Shown: positions 8,688 to 17,826 of the stretch, one piece after another
Numbering within the stretch: position 1 is the first letter of the stretch
Layout: every line of letters begins with the position of its first letter
NCBI GenBank assembly: GCA_964635975.1
Contig: CAZWPO010000004.1
Span: 62,001 to 126,000, forward strand
DNA length: 64,000 nt
Origin: UBA5314 sp964635975
GTDB taxonomy: Bacteria; Bacillota; Syntrophomonadia; Syntrophomonadales; Syntrophomonadaceae
Reading direction: 5' to 3'
Program-made: the position numbers and the translations under genes
The notes under the pieces: model-generated
Told to the model about the DNA's origin: nothing
What the model saw: the letters and a program-made list of their open reading frames with translations, nothing else
Database searches by the model: none

Positions 8688-8721
8688 GCGGCAGTGCAGG
8701 TGCGCTGCCGCTTTGCTTTTT
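8688..8721 (+). terminator. Terminator after the PurF-like gene
   Basis: GCGGCAG (8688-8694) pairs with CTGCCGC (8705-8711) around a 10-nt loop and is followed by TTTGCTTTTT. It lies 18 bp after the stop codon. Confidence 0.88.
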
Positions 8722-9294
8722 ACATCAAAACCTGAATCGGCGCGAGTATATAAGCTCAGCAACCAGGCGATAATCAAAATCCAGAGAAGGGAGCATAAAA
8801 ATGTATCTTTATTTTTTATTTTAGGACTTGTTTCCTTAATTGTTTGGGATTATAATGTTTTTAATGCTTTATGTCCTATGTGAGCTGCTTGCAAAGCTGT
8901 TGCATAGACCATCTGGAATAACTGCAAGTTTTGCTGTTATACAAGTTAATCTGTTGGGATTCTATGCCCTGGGCATCCGCCCTGCCCCGGGGCACCCACT
9001 TTTACCCGGGCATCGCCCGGGTCTTTATTTGGGCCGCAAGCTTCAGGTCATTAAAATAATTCACTCCTCTCCTCTCTGGTGTCTGAAATTACCATGTTAG
9101 TATTCGACAAAATCTACTACAATATATCTAGTCTGGTTATATAATCCCATTGTAGTAAAGTAAGTTTAATTTTGTCTTTATTTTACAATGTTCTATTGCT
9201 TTCTTTAAAGACCTTGAATCTTTGGTAATAAGTGGGTGTTGTACTTGAGAGTTCGTTTAGTCGTCATCGCGGATTTGTTAAGGGAGGTTTAAGA
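8722..9294 (+). other. Long intergenic stretch with a second strong terminator
   Basis: No convincing gene. A ribosome-binding-site-like GAAGGGAG near 8787 is followed by an ATG that stops after seven codons. An open frame in 8840-9100 encodes a short hydrophobic peptide but lacks a start site and runs through the terminator. At 9004-9030 ACCCGGGC and GCCCGGGT form an 8-bp stem with a 3-nt loop, followed by CTTTATTT, a good plus-strand terminator whose transcript is unclear. Confidence 0.4.
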
Positions 9295-11502
9295 GTGATA
9301 AAAATGCTGCCTGGTAGACTGTTGCTTTTGTTGGGTACTGTTGTTCTACTATTGTTGTTGTCGGTCGCTCCGGCAACAGCCGGTGCCAGGGCGGACATGA
9401 ACCATTCCCTGGGATTAAACTGGTCAGATGATATCAAAAACCATCTAGCCAGTCACAAACCAAAGGTAAAGCGAGACATTTTTAATGAAGCTCAACTGCC
9501 CGGTTCACAGGATTGGAGCTTTAACATGCCGCCAGTCGGAGACCAGGGCAGCCAGGGAAGCTGCGTGGGCTGGAGTATGGGATATGCACTGCGGAGCTAC
9601 CTGTACCAGGTAAAAACTGACTGGGGAGTAAAAACGGCAGACCACCAGTTTAGCCCGGCTTACATATACAACCAGATCAACGGCGGTATTGACCAGGGGT
9701 CGTCACCCTATGATGCGGCCAGGCTGTTGGAAGACCAGGGTTGTGATACGCTGGCCGGCATGCCTTATAACTACAGAGACTACACAACACAACCCACTTC
9801 TGTTCAGAAAGCCAGGGCAGCAAACTATAAGATCGCTGACTGGGATTATATCGGCAATGAGACCGTTACAATCAAGAATGCACTGGCTTCGGGCCCGGTT
9901 TGGGCTGGAACAGCAGTCTACTGGACCTCGGGCTGGCAAATCAGCGGAGATGTTTGTTTGGCACAAATCTCTCCCGGAATGTTATCTGCTGGCGGTCACG
10001 GAATCTGCCTGGTCGGTTATGATGACGAGCACGTAACAGCCGATGGCAGAGGTGCCTTCAAATTCATAAACTCCTGGGGAAGCACATGGGGGCACAGCGG
10101 TTACGGCTGGATAAGTTATCAGTACCTGCAGAAATACGGAACCGGCGCCATGGTACTGTATGAAATGGCTTCACCTATCAGTTTGAGCATATCCGGGCCC
10201 ACATCCGCCGCTAGCTATTCCATCGGCCAGAAGCTGCCGATCAGCTGGTCGGCCAGCGGTATCGATAAAGTCGACATCTACCTGATCAGCTTAAAGCCGG
10301 CCGTTACAGTCGCCACCAGCGTGACCGCCAGCACCGGAAGCTACTCCTGGTCCATACCTGAAAATATCACTCCCGGTTCCTACAAGATCCAGATTAACGC
10401 TCAAGGTTCAAATATCATGGCGGTCAGCCCCTGGTTTGAGATCAAGGCGGCAGTACCAGCCATCAGCGTCACTGCACCAGCAGCTGGGACCAGTTTCCCG
10501 GTCGGCCAGAAGCTGCCCATCAGCTGGTCAGCCAGCGGTATCGATAAAGTGGACATCTACCTGATCAGCTTAAAACCGGGCGTTACAGTCGCCACCAGCG
10601 TGACCGCCAGCGCAGGAAGCTACTCCTGGTCCATACCTGAAAATATCACTCCTGGTTCCTACAAGATCCAGATCAACGCTCAAGGTTCAAATATCATGGC
10701 GGTCAGCCCCTGGTTTGAGATCAAGGCGGCAGTACCAGCCATCAGCGTCACTGCACCAGCAGCTGGGACCAGTTTCCCGGTCGGCCAGAAGCTGCCCATC
10801 AGCTGGTCAGCCAGCGGTATCGATAAAGTGGACATCTACCTGATCAGCTTAAAACCGGGCGTTACAGTCGCCACCAGCGTGACCGCCAGCGCAGGAAGCT
10901 ACTCCTGGTCCATACCTGAAAATATCACTCCCGGTTCCTACAAGATCCAGATTAACGCTCAAGGTTCAAATATCATGGCGGTCAGCCCCTGGTTTGAGAT
11001 CAAGGCGGCAGTACCAGCCATCAGCGTCACTGCACCAGCAGCTGGGACCAGTTTCCCGGTCGGCCAGAAGCTGCCCATCAGCTGGTCAGCCAGCGGTATC
11101 GATAAAGTGGACATCTACCTGATCAGCTTAAAACCGGGCGTTACAGTCGCCACCAGCGTGACCGCCAGCGCAGGAAGCTACTCCTGGTCCATACCTGAAA
11201 ATATCACTCCTGGTTCCTACAAGATCCNNNNNNNNNNNNNNNNNNNNNNNNNNNNNNNNNNNNNNNNNNNNNNNNNNNNNNNNNNNNNNNNNNNNNNNNN
11301 NNNNNNNNNNNNNNNNNNNNNNNNNNNCTACCTGATCAGCTTAAAACCGGGCGTTACAGTCGCCACCAGCGTGACCGCCAGCACCGGAAGCTACTCCTGG
11401 TCCATACCTGAAAATATCACTCCTGGTTCCTACAAGATCCAGATCAACGCTCAAGGTTCAAATATCATGGCGGTCAGCCCCTGGTTTGAGATCAAAAAAT
11501 AG
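9295..11502 (+). CDS. Secreted papain-like (C1) cysteine protease with tandem repeats
   Basis: From the GTG at 9295 (GGGAGG about 7 nt upstream; the longer reading from 9232 lacks one). A signal peptide spans about 1-32 (Leu-rich core, APATAGA). The catalytic domain follows: oxyanion Gln and nucleophile in VGDQGSQGSCVGWS (C90), His in GGHGICLVGYD (H235), Asn in NSWGSTWGHSGYGW (N259). This is a complete C1A triad. No clear inhibitory propeptide is present beyond about 35 residues. From about residue 297 there are at least five near-identical 93-residue beta-sandwich repeats resembling the Kre9/Knh1-type domain (PVGQKLPISWSASG, GSYSWSIPENITPGSYKI). An assembly gap lies in repeat 4/5. Likely a wall-associated or extracellular protease. 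Confidence 0.9.
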   Translation: MIKMLPGRLLLLLGTVVLLLLLSVAPATAGARADMNHSLGLNWSDDIKNHLASHKPKVKRDIFNEAQLPGSQDWSFNMPPVGDQGSQGSCVGWSMGYALRSYLYQVKTDWGVKTADHQFSPAYIYNQINGGIDQGSSPYDAARLLEDQGCDTLAGMPYNYRDYTTQPTSVQKARAANYKIADWDYIGNETVTIKNALASGPVWAGTAVYWTSGWQISGDVCLAQISPGMLSAGGHGICLVGYDDEHVTADGRGAFKFINSWGSTWGHSGYGWISYQYLQKYGTGAMVLYEMASPISLSISGPTSAASYSIGQKLPISWSASGIDKVDIYLISLKPAVTVATSVTASTGSYSWSIPENITPGSYKIQINAQGSNIMAVSPWFEIKAAVPAISVTAPAAGTSFPVGQKLPISWSASGIDKVDIYLISLKPGVTVATSVTASAGSYSWSIPENITPGSYKIQINAQGSNIMAVSPWFEIKAAVPAISVTAPAAGTSFPVGQKLPISWSASGIDKVDIYLISLKPGVTVATSVTASAGSYSWSIPENITPGSYKIQINAQGSNIMAVSPWFEIKAAVPAISVTAPAAGTSFPVGQKLPISWSASGIDKVDIYLISLKPGVTVATSVTASAGSYSWSIPENITPGSYKIXXXXXXXXXXXXXXXXXXXXXXXXXXXXXXXXXXYLISLKPGVTVATSVTASTGSYSWSIPENITPGSYKIQINAQGSNIMAVSPWFEIKK
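10183..11499 (+). repeat. Tandem 279-bp coding repeats
   Basis: The same bases recur with a period of exactly 279 bp (for example ATCAAGGCGGCAGTACC at 10441, 10720 and 10999). This gives 93-residue protein units. The middle units are nearly identical at DNA level, which indicates recent expansion or homogenisation. The first unit is diverged at its start. The last unit shares ACCGG (Thr-Gly) with the first where middle units have GCAGG (Ala-Gly). Copy number is uncertain because of the N gap. Confidence 0.92.
11228..11327. other. Assembly gap of 100 N
   Basis: Exactly 100 N, a placeholder length. Matching sequence resumes 213 bp after the equivalent position in the previous repeat (11115 to 11328), whereas the repeat period is 279 bp. 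The real missing stretch is therefore at least 166 bp, or 166 bp plus a multiple of 279. The protein stays in frame only because 66 is divisible by three. Confidence 0.95.
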
Positions 11503-11604
11503 ACCCTCGAAAAGACAGCGAGGGGACAGTCTGGCCATTGAAGTGCACCTCCAAACATTGAACTTTTTCGTCCAACATATGGGGTGCAGAACAAAACGAG
11601 CAAG

Positions 11605-13161
11605 TTAGAGTACCTTTCTTAGATTAGCCACATCGCCCTGGGCTTCAGGCGCCAGCAGGTAGGATATGTCGAACAAAATAAATCCCGAACACTGCCCCGT
11701 CCCTCGCAGGCTCTGGACCTGGGTCATCAGGTTGTCACTTCGGTTCAGCCAACCCGGATCACGGGCTATCTCTGTACCGCAGCGATACAGTGCCAGGCCA
11801 ACATACATTTTTACATTGGGATTGGATTTCATAGCCAGCCAGTTGTTCAAAACATTATCGAACTGATAATTTACATTACTGTATTCATTTGTCCAGTAGA
11901 TCTGAGGACACACATAGTCCACGTACCCTTCCTGGGAGAGCCAGCTCTCTACATCCGCACCGGCAGCAAGACAATTGCCAATATTCCCGGCCGGGCTGAT
12001 GCCGAAGCTCAAAGTGGGATCTTTGGCTTTGACCACTGTATATACCTGCCGCACCAGTTTATTGACTTCGCTTTTCTTATATTCCTCGTCCAGGCCTTCT
12101 CCCGTCCCGGTGACATAGAAATAATCGTCGAAATGAATGCCATCCACATCATAATTGTCTATTATCTCCATAATACCGTCGCTTATCAGGTTGCGCACCT
12201 CCTGAGAAGCCGGGTTGTATATCATGCACTCCTGGCCGTTGACTTCGTAGCGAATGACTTTAGCGGGATCGTTCTGCCATCGTACTGCTGGATTACTAGC
12301 TGCTAGGGCATAGGTCAGTTCCGTGCTGTTTGATATACGGTACGGATTTATCCAGGCCTCTACCCTCAATCCCCTTTGGTGTCCTGCATTAACCACATAC
12401 TGCAGGGGGTCAATCCCCGGAGCCTGACCCTGTACTCCGGTCAGCTTGTGAGACCAGGGAAAAAGCCGGGATCTGTAAAAGGCATCGCTGAAAGCCCTCG
12501 CATGGACATAAACAGTATTCAGATTCATATCGACGGCTTCATCGAGCATGGCATCAATGGAGCTGCTGTTAAAATTAGCCAGGTCATTGAAAGACATCCA
12601 TGCTCCGCGCATTTCCTGCGCAGCCGCTGGCGTAGTGCTTCCGTCAGTGTTTATCAAAATCTGGCGGGTGCTCGCTATCCACTGAACACTGGCGCCCAGG
12701 GATTCGCTTACAAAGCGCAGGGGAACCATGGTATGGTCGTTTACGATAGTTGGAGCCGCATCCAGTGTGACATTTCTTGAATTACTCAGCTGATAATTTC
12801 CATCAGCCATCACAGCATCAGCCATTACACCGGTCTTGCTTCCCACTTTTACCGAAACATATTTGCCTTCCCGGTAAGCTGTTACGGTACGGGTATCAGA
12901 ATCCCAGTCCAACTCAGCTCCGAAGTCCTCGAAAATATCTCTCATCGGCACCAGCACCCTGTCGTTAATAATGCGCGGAGCTGGTTCATACTGTTTCTGC
13001 ACTCCGTTATAAAATATGGTAATGCTGGTGTTAGCAGCAGCAGCGGGCATCGCAGCGGCCAGAAGAATCAGGGCCATAGCCAGGCAGATCGTTTTCATCC
13101 CAGCTGTCCTGTTTTTCCAGGAATTGAACATATGTAATGGATTTCTCGAGTAAAATTTCAT
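11605..13161 (-). CDS. GHL10-family glycoside hydrolase-like protein with stalk domain
   Basis: A 518-residue exported protein from the ATG at 13161, chosen because GGGGGGAG lies about 10 nt upstream; a frame extending to 13251 lacks this. After a positively charged stretch and signal sequence (MKTICLAMALILLAAAMPAAAA region) comes the copper-amine-oxidase-like stalk pair (RVLVPMRDIFEDFGAELDWD; TMVPLRFVSESLGASVQW). Then follows a TIM-barrel glycosyl-hydrolase-like (GHL10, formerly DUF187) domain: MRGAWMSF, NTVYVHARAFSDAFY, WINPYRIS, VDGIHFDDYFY, FGISPAGNIGN, YVCPQIYW. The Asp pair in HFDDY is the probable catalytic region. Family members act on cell-wall or exopolysaccharides. It converges with the protease gene. 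Confidence 0.88.
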   Translation of the reverse strand: MKFYSRNPLHMFNSWKNRTAGMKTICLAMALILLAAAMPAAAANTSITIFYNGVQKQYEPAPRIINDRVLVPMRDIFEDFGAELDWDSDTRTVTAYREGKYVSVKVGSKTGVMADAVMADGNYQLSNSRNVTLDAAPTIVNDHTMVPLRFVSESLGASVQWIASTRQILINTDGSTTPAAAQEMRGAWMSFNDLANFNSSSIDAMLDEAVDMNLNTVYVHARAFSDAFYRSRLFPWSHKLTGVQGQAPGIDPLQYVVNAGHQRGLRVEAWINPYRISNSTELTYALAASNPAVRWQNDPAKVIRYEVNGQECMIYNPASQEVRNLISDGIMEIIDNYDVDGIHFDDYFYVTGTGEGLDEEYKKSEVNKLVRQVYTVVKAKDPTLSFGISPAGNIGNCLAAGADVESWLSQEGYVDYVCPQIYWTNEYSNVNYQFDNVLNNWLAMKSNPNVKMYVGLALYRCGTEIARDPGWLNRSDNLMTQVQSLRGTGQCSGFILFDISYLLAPEAQGDVANLRKVL

Positions 13162-13417
13162 GACGAATCTTCTCCCCCCATACTTTCTTATTAATAAATA
13201 CGAGCATCGCCTTCCAAAACCAACAGTACTATGAAGAAAAATAGAAGTCAATAATTATTTGGTATATTTTGTAATGTTAGCCCGCATTAATGACTTCTGA
13301 TCCTTCAACCGGTTCGTTAAGAAGATTTTAGGAGGGTGTCCATTTTCAGTCTGCCAGTCTATCTTCGAATACGCATATATTTGCCGTTGCCAGGAACTAT
13401 GTTGCCGGAAAGACTGA

Positions 13418-13447
13418 GCAGCCTAAGCATATGTCGGGTTAGGCTGC
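13418..13447 (-). terminator. Terminator after the DUF4173-like gene
   Basis: GCAGCCTAA (13418-13426) pairs with TTAGGCTGC (13439-13447). On the minus strand the stem is followed by TCAGTCTTTCC. It lies about 45 bp after the stop codon at 13490. The rest of 13162-13417 shows no gene. Confidence 0.6.
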
Positions 13448-13489
13448 AATGAAAGTCATTATTCTCTTAGAATTCGCGGTTCTTCCCTT

Positions 13490-15091
13490 CTACCAGGGAT
13501 ATTCGGCAATCGTCTGTCGCGCTCTCACCCACTGCAGATTATCCTCAGACTGACCTTTGAATTCAGCTGCGCGATTCTGCTGATATAGCAGGTAATCCTT
13601 GATTTCGGCTTGCAGGGCTTTATCGCCAGTTTGAGCATATACTTTCAGGGCCGGTTCCACGCCAGCCGGTCCGGATCGATACAATATGCCCACATCGAAG
13701 TCACCCAGCGTTCCCGATAGATAACGATCCGCGTTATAGCGGGCCACCAGACCGTCAGGATCAGCAAGGCAGAGCGCGCAGAGCATAACCACGCCCACGC
13801 TGGCAGCCAGGCGCCCGATGGAAAACTCCCATTTCTGCAGGGCTACCACAGCTCCACATACAATCGCCATAAAAACCATAAAGAAGCAGGGGAGCAACCG
13901 GCGGATCGACAGCCCGTAGGCACCTATATACAGAAACATTTTGCTTAAAGCGGTAGCGATCAGGACTAGAGACAAGACTGCCAGAAGCGAGTTCAAAGCT
14001 TTGAGTATCAGGCTGTCCTGAGATGATTTTTTACTCATCACATTTGCAGTAGCCAATACGCTCAGGTTTATGGCCGCAATGCGGCAGAGCTCAAAAAAAC
14101 CGCTCCGCGCATATTCCGAATAGACCTGCCAGCCCTCCGGCCGCCGACCGACAAAAGCGGAGAAAAAATAGGGAGTTTGACTGGCGATGAAAACTAAATA
14201 AAGCAGGCTTATTGAACCCAGCAGGATGTAAACCGTTTCCATGGGTAATACCCGCAGATTCGCAAGGGAACTGACAGTGTTTTCGGCTTTGAAGAGCCTC
14301 GTGCCTCGCTTGTGGATGCTGCCAGCAGCCAGACCGAATAAATAGGCCGCTACAGGCACGGCAAAAATTAGGTCGCGAAAAAGTTCCCCAAACTCGACTT
14401 TTAGATTTTTCATCCAGTTGACTATTCCATTGGCTATCCGAGAAAACCCACCACTGTCCGCAGCCAGCAATTGGGGCAGGACTATGCTTATCACCATCAG
14501 GCCCAGAAACAAACCCAGAACTATGGATAAAATCCTGCCGCCTTTCACCCGTTTACTCCATTCCCAGAAGGCCAGGCTTTTGTACTGGCACCCGAAATTT
14601 CTAAAGGGAATCACCGCCATACCATTAAAGCCATCCAGCCAGACCAGATCACTAGTCTTACCCAGAATCAAGGCACCGGTGGCAGTGATGATCCAGTATA
14701 CTGCACTGCACAGCAGCAGCAGGCTCCGCCACGGCTCTATTCCCTGGTTGGTCCAAAATGAATAGCTGGTACCGGTTAGCACTACTATGGTCAACCAAAA
14801 CCACCCGGCCCGTGGCATACGCACCCCTTTTTTCATCATATACATGGTAAGCGCAGCGCAGTACCCTATTGTAAACAGCGTCACGCCCCAGCCCTGCCAT
14901 GAAAAAAGCACCCAGCGCGAGAAATAAAATCCCAGTACAAAAGCAAACAGAGCAAAAAGAGCGTCAGTACGGTCTGCTTTAAAAGGTTGAGCAAAGGACA
15001 TTTTTTTCTGGGCTGGTGATCCGGATATGGTCAGCGCTGCCGTTCCGGCCACCAGGACCGGATCATTGCCCTCCGGATAATGCACAATCAT
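13490..15091 (-). CDS. Polytopic membrane protein, DUF4173/DUF4153-like
   Basis: A 533-residue integral membrane protein with about 11-12 hydrophobic helices, then a soluble C-terminal tail of about 80 residues (from NADRYLSGTLGDFD). Conserved-looking motifs are YLFGLAAG, the MEYAR-type segment YSEYARSGFFELCRIAAINL, and a long block of helices, which fits the DUF4173/DUF4153 membrane families of unknown function. AGGAGGCAAGTCAT precedes the ATG. The gene begins 12 bp after a small XRE regulator, which follows a DUF2975 membrane protein; all three share one strand and probably one transcript. The pairing with YozG-type regulators suggests a membrane or developmental role, but no biochemical function is known. 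Confidence 0.7.
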   Translation of the reverse strand: MIVHYPEGNDPVLVAGTAALTISGSPAQKKMSFAQPFKADRTDALFALFAFVLGFYFSRWVLFSWQGWGVTLFTIGYCAALTMYMMKKGVRMPRAGWFWLTIVVLTGTSYSFWTNQGIEPWRSLLLLCSAVYWIITATGALILGKTSDLVWLDGFNGMAVIPFRNFGCQYKSLAFWEWSKRVKGGRILSIVLGLFLGLMVISIVLPQLLAADSGGFSRIANGIVNWMKNLKVEFGELFRDLIFAVPVAAYLFGLAAGSIHKRGTRLFKAENTVSSLANLRVLPMETVYILLGSISLLYLVFIASQTPYFFSAFVGRRPEGWQVYSEYARSGFFELCRIAAINLSVLATANVMSKKSSQDSLILKALNSLLAVLSLVLIATALSKMFLYIGAYGLSIRRLLPCFFMVFMAIVCGAVVALQKWEFSIGRLAASVGVVMLCALCLADPDGLVARYNADRYLSGTLGDFDVGILYRSGPAGVEPALKVYAQTGDKALQAEIKDYLLYQQNRAAEFKGQSEDNLQWVRARQTIAEYPW

Positions 15092-15103
15092 ATGACTTGC
15101 CTC

Positions 15104-15313
15104 CTAATTTTCCTCTCTGTACTCCAGAATATCCCCGGGCTGGCAGTCCAGCGCGCGGCAGATGGCCTCCATGGTTGAAAAGCGCATGGCCCGCGCCTTC
15201 CCTGTCTTCAGGATGGAGAGATTAGCCTGGCTGATGCCGATTTTTTCAGCCAATTCACCTGAAGACACTTTCCTCTTCGCCATAATCACATCTAGATTGA
15301 CTATTATTGGCAT
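15104..15313 (-). CDS. Small XRE/Cro-type regulator (YozG-like)
   Basis: A 69-residue DNA-binding protein that is essentially a single helix-turn-helix domain: MAKRKVSSGELAEKIGISQ is helices 1-2, ANLSILKTGKARAMRF the recognition helix region, and TMEAICRALDCQPGDILEY the closing helices. It matches the YozG/Cro-C1 subgroup commonly found next to DUF2975 membrane proteins. AGGAAAGGGGCG supports the start at 15313; an internal ATG at residue 11 is possible. Middle gene of a three-gene operon. It probably represses the operon through the dyad at 15822-15841 (inference). Confidence 0.88.
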   Translation of the reverse strand: MPIIVNLDVIMAKRKVSSGELAEKIGISQANLSILKTGKARAMRFSTMEAICRALDCQPGDILEYREEN

Positions 15314-15330
15314 GCCACTACGCCCCTTTC

Positions 15331-15780
15331 CTATATAGTGGAGTCCACTTCATCCTGAAGCTCGACCGCACGGGCAACGACATTCTTGACAACCCGGACG
15401 ATCAGCCCCATGAATGCAGCCGCCACCGCCAGAAACAACCAGGGAAAATAGTAGCAAATTGAAATCACGGCGATCCCAGCTCCAATAAAACAGGTCCAGG
15501 AAATCCGTCTTAATATTTCTACGTTTTCCGCGGTGAATACTTTCCCGGACTCCATACGCCGCAGCAGGCGCAGTAGATTGTAGAGCAGGTATGCTGCCGG
15601 AACAAAGCCGAGATAGATGGTAGCAAGAAATAACCCTTCAATTTCTGCCAAACCGGCCCGCGGGAAGCTGAAATACCACTGGGTCAGCCAGGGCGCAAAA
15701 ACAACTGTAGCGATTAGCAAACCCATAAACACCAGAACGCACAGCTTACTTAAACCAATAGATTTTTCACCGCTCCACAT
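15331..15780 (-). CDS. DUF2975 membrane protein
   Basis: A 149-residue protein with four hydrophobic helices (about 15-36, 50-72, 93-112, 115-135) and the motif RLLRRMESGKVFTAENVEILRRISW between helices 2 and 3, diagnostic of DUF2975 (B. subtilis YoaS-like). The start at ATG 15780 is chosen because AAAGGGTG precedes it by 8 nt; the frame is open to 15855 but the upstream part overlaps the promoter. First gene of the operon with XRE and DUF4173-like genes. Function is unknown; in homologous pairs the membrane protein is co-transcribed with its small regulator. Confidence 0.85.
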   Translation of the reverse strand: MWSGEKSIGLSKLCVLVFMGLLIATVVFAPWLTQWYFSFPRAGLAEIEGLFLATIYLGFVPAAYLLYNLLRLLRRMESGKVFTAENVEILRRISWTCFIGAGIAVISICYYFPWLFLAVAAAFMGLIVRVVKNVVARAVELQDEVDSTI

Positions 15781-15821
15781 TGAATACACCCTTTCTATTT
15801 TGAGCTTAAACAATGCTACAT

Positions 15822-15857
15822 TGTCTGAAGTATAGCAGACAGTATGTTGATACACAA
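15822..15857 (-). promoter_or_regulatory. Promoter and overlapping operator of the DUF2975-XRE operon
   Basis: On the minus strand TTGTGT (-35, 15852-15857) and TATACT (-10, 15829-15834, with the extended TGC) are separated by 17 bp. A dyad TGTCTG-N8-CAGACA (15822-15841) straddles the -10 box, a position where bound repressor would block RNA polymerase. It lies 50 bp upstream of the first gene. Confidence 0.65.
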
Positions 15858-16028
15858 TACTTTTTTATTGTTTATCAATAAAATTTATGCGTTTAACACT
15901 ATGGCAGTTTAATCCCGCGTTCAGACCAGAAGCCCTGTTTGGCATGCTTTTGCATCATAAAGGCTGATATTCAGGTATGTTTTATTTGCAATCTATTCAC
16001 TATAATTAATGAGAATGGAGGTTTTGCA

Positions 16029-17348
16029 ATGATACTGACGCTGGAACAATTTATCAAACAGTATTTTCCCGAAGCGGTTGAAACTACCCGGGATCTTTAC
16101 GAAAAGCTTGACCTTGCCGAATTGGGATATTCCTATTTGGATTGGCTTAAAGATGCAGAAAAATACGGTATCTCCAAGTTCACTGACGAGGTAGATTACA
16201 GGCTTTTACCTGATGAAGAAAAAAACTATTGGATCAGCCAGGCGGTATTTTGGAACCTGATTCAGTCCAGCCCCGGAAAGATATGTGACCAGATAAGATC
16301 TTATCTGCTTGATGTCTCCAAACGCGCAACAACAGACCGAAAATTTGCCAGGCAATTGCAGGAAGAGATCGATAAAGAATACGGCATCGAGGCCGTTGCC
16401 CCTAAAGCCTCCAAAAAACTGAAAACTCAGTACAATGAGACCGGTAAAGATGCGTTTGAATTCTCCATTAAAGCAGATACCAGGCTTCATTTTGATATTA
16501 TTTCTACCTACGACTTCCAGCCCGGACAAAAGATTAAAGATGTTTATTTCTTTTTGGAACTCCAGGTAGAGGATGGTGTTCCCTATCACATTGTCAACAT
16601 AATGGTGTCTCTTACCAATAATGATGCTCTATCGTACCGCACCATCTGGTGCTGCAGCCAGGAGCGCTTGAATTACGGATCTATCCTTAACCATAGACTC
16701 ATCAGGGTCAACCTTTTCGAAGACAATAAGAAGCTGTTGGACAGCTATGATTATATTCTGTCGCCATCGGATGCAAAAACCCTGGAGCTTGAACTTGAAA
16801 AAGTCATAGGCATGATCATGGAAGTCAGGCTGGAGGAAATAGATCTGGTAAAGCTGGGAGAAAAAATATTGAATCGATACAACCTCAATGAACAGGCTTA
16901 CGCACTGGCAATAAAACAGGTTGTCAAGACTATTACTAGTGCAGGTATAAATAAAGATTCAGAAGCCATAGACAATGCATTTAATGATGCGGTTAACCAA
17001 TACTGGGAACTTTATCTTCTTCAGCCTGATCCTACAAAAACGGCTGTAGACAGCCTGGATCAGATGATTGCTGACCGTTTGCCCAGAGTTATGCTGGCGC
17101 TCGTAGTATCAAATATGCTTGATTACGATGATCTATTCGAAAAGTACTTCCAGAGAAGATTTACAGAGAAACAAAAACGCGCTTTATTAAGTGATGGCAG
17201 CCTCCGTTTACTTTACAGTCTGTCAGCTAGAGAATTTGATGCACAAGCCGATCCCGAAAAACGGATAGCCGATATGTCAGCTTTTATAACCGAACATTTC
17301 GACCTGATGCGAAAAATATTGAGTGAGACGGGGCAGTGGCCGAGCTAG
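16029..17348 (+). CDS. Uncharacterised 439-residue protein
   Basis: The start is set at ATG 16029 because GGAGG precedes it by 7 nt; the frame is open upstream to 15939 without a start site. It is a soluble protein: no signal peptide, no membrane helix. The N-terminal 130 residues are helical and acidic, 135-255 looks like alternating beta strands (FSIKADTRLHFDIIS, VYFFLELQVEDGVPYHI), and 255-439 is again helical. I recognise no catalytic motif or family. Codon use and composition match neighbouring genes, so it is a genuine gene. It is isolated, with only small or uncertain genes after it. Confidence 0.7.
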   Translation: MILTLEQFIKQYFPEAVETTRDLYEKLDLAELGYSYLDWLKDAEKYGISKFTDEVDYRLLPDEEKNYWISQAVFWNLIQSSPGKICDQIRSYLLDVSKRATTDRKFARQLQEEIDKEYGIEAVAPKASKKLKTQYNETGKDAFEFSIKADTRLHFDIISTYDFQPGQKIKDVYFFLELQVEDGVPYHIVNIMVSLTNNDALSYRTIWCCSQERLNYGSILNHRLIRVNLFEDNKKLLDSYDYILSPSDAKTLELELEKVIGMIMEVRLEEIDLVKLGEKILNRYNLNEQAYALAIKQVVKTITSAGINKDSEAIDNAFNDAVNQYWELYLLQPDPTKTAVDSLDQMIADRLPRVMLALVVSNMLDYDDLFEKYFQRRFTEKQKRALLSDGSLRLLYSLSAREFDAQADPEKRIADMSAFITEHFDLMRKILSETGQWPS

Positions 17349-17540
17349 CCAGGCATTAAATCTATTGAATTGCAGAGGTGTCCTTCTTTGGGGACAGCCT
17401 CTTTTCATCGCAGGAGGGAGCCCACTCTTTTTAAGCTATACCGTCATTTATTATCTCACCATCACGTATGAAGATAATCCTATCGTATACTGGGCAATTT
17501 TCCTGTCATGTGTATATATTATTATTGTATTTCCTCCGGC

Positions 17541-17747
17541 ATGCCTGATGAGGATTTAGGGAACATCCCGTTTAAGATGCTGCCCCGATATAAGGAAAAG
17601 AGCGGTTTTATAATTAAAATCCCGGCCTGGGGAGATGATGATTTAACGCTGTTTGAATACATATTTAGCAAGCTGAACGAACCATTGGATGGAATACGTC
17701 AATCCCAGACCATTGTTGGTGGAGTTATATTGGGAATCAAGGGCTAG
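17541..17747 (+). CDS. Possible small gene before a shared palindromic terminator
   Basis: A 68-residue frame beginning MPDEDLGNIPFKML with well-mixed coding-like composition (KIPAWGDDDLTLFEYIFSK). No good ribosome-binding site precedes it, and it may be the tail of a broken gene: the preceding 200 bp read in a neighbouring frame as hydrophobic, membrane-like sequence. Transcription through it is plausible because a strong terminator lies 30 bp downstream. Confidence 0.3.
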   Translation: MPDEDLGNIPFKMLPRYKEKSGFIIKIPAWGDDDLTLFEYIFSKLNEPLDGIRQSQTIVGGVILGIKG

Positions 17748-17777
17748 ATCGGCGCCAAGTAAAAACGCTGTATCAGC

Positions 17778-17826
17778 GGCAGTATAAAACGAGGGTGCAC
17801 CCTCGTTTTATACTGCCTTATTTTTT
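17778..17826 (+). terminator. 40-bp perfect palindrome with T tract
   Basis: Bases 17778-17817 form a perfect palindrome with 20-bp arms centred on GGGTGCACCC. On the plus strand it is followed by TTATTTTTT, so it terminates rightward transcripts. The stop codon of the minus-strand microprotein gene lies immediately next to it (17818-17820), so it can serve both convergent transcripts. Confidence 0.85.

Noticed and set aside
8840..9100. Hydrophobic open frame after the PurF-like gene
   Set aside because: It has no ribosome-binding site, odd Pro/Gly-rich end and runs across a strong terminator hairpin at 9004-9030.
11504..11525. CCCTCG/CGAGGG hairpin after the protease
   Set aside because: The stem is short and no T-run follows, so it was not listed as a terminator.
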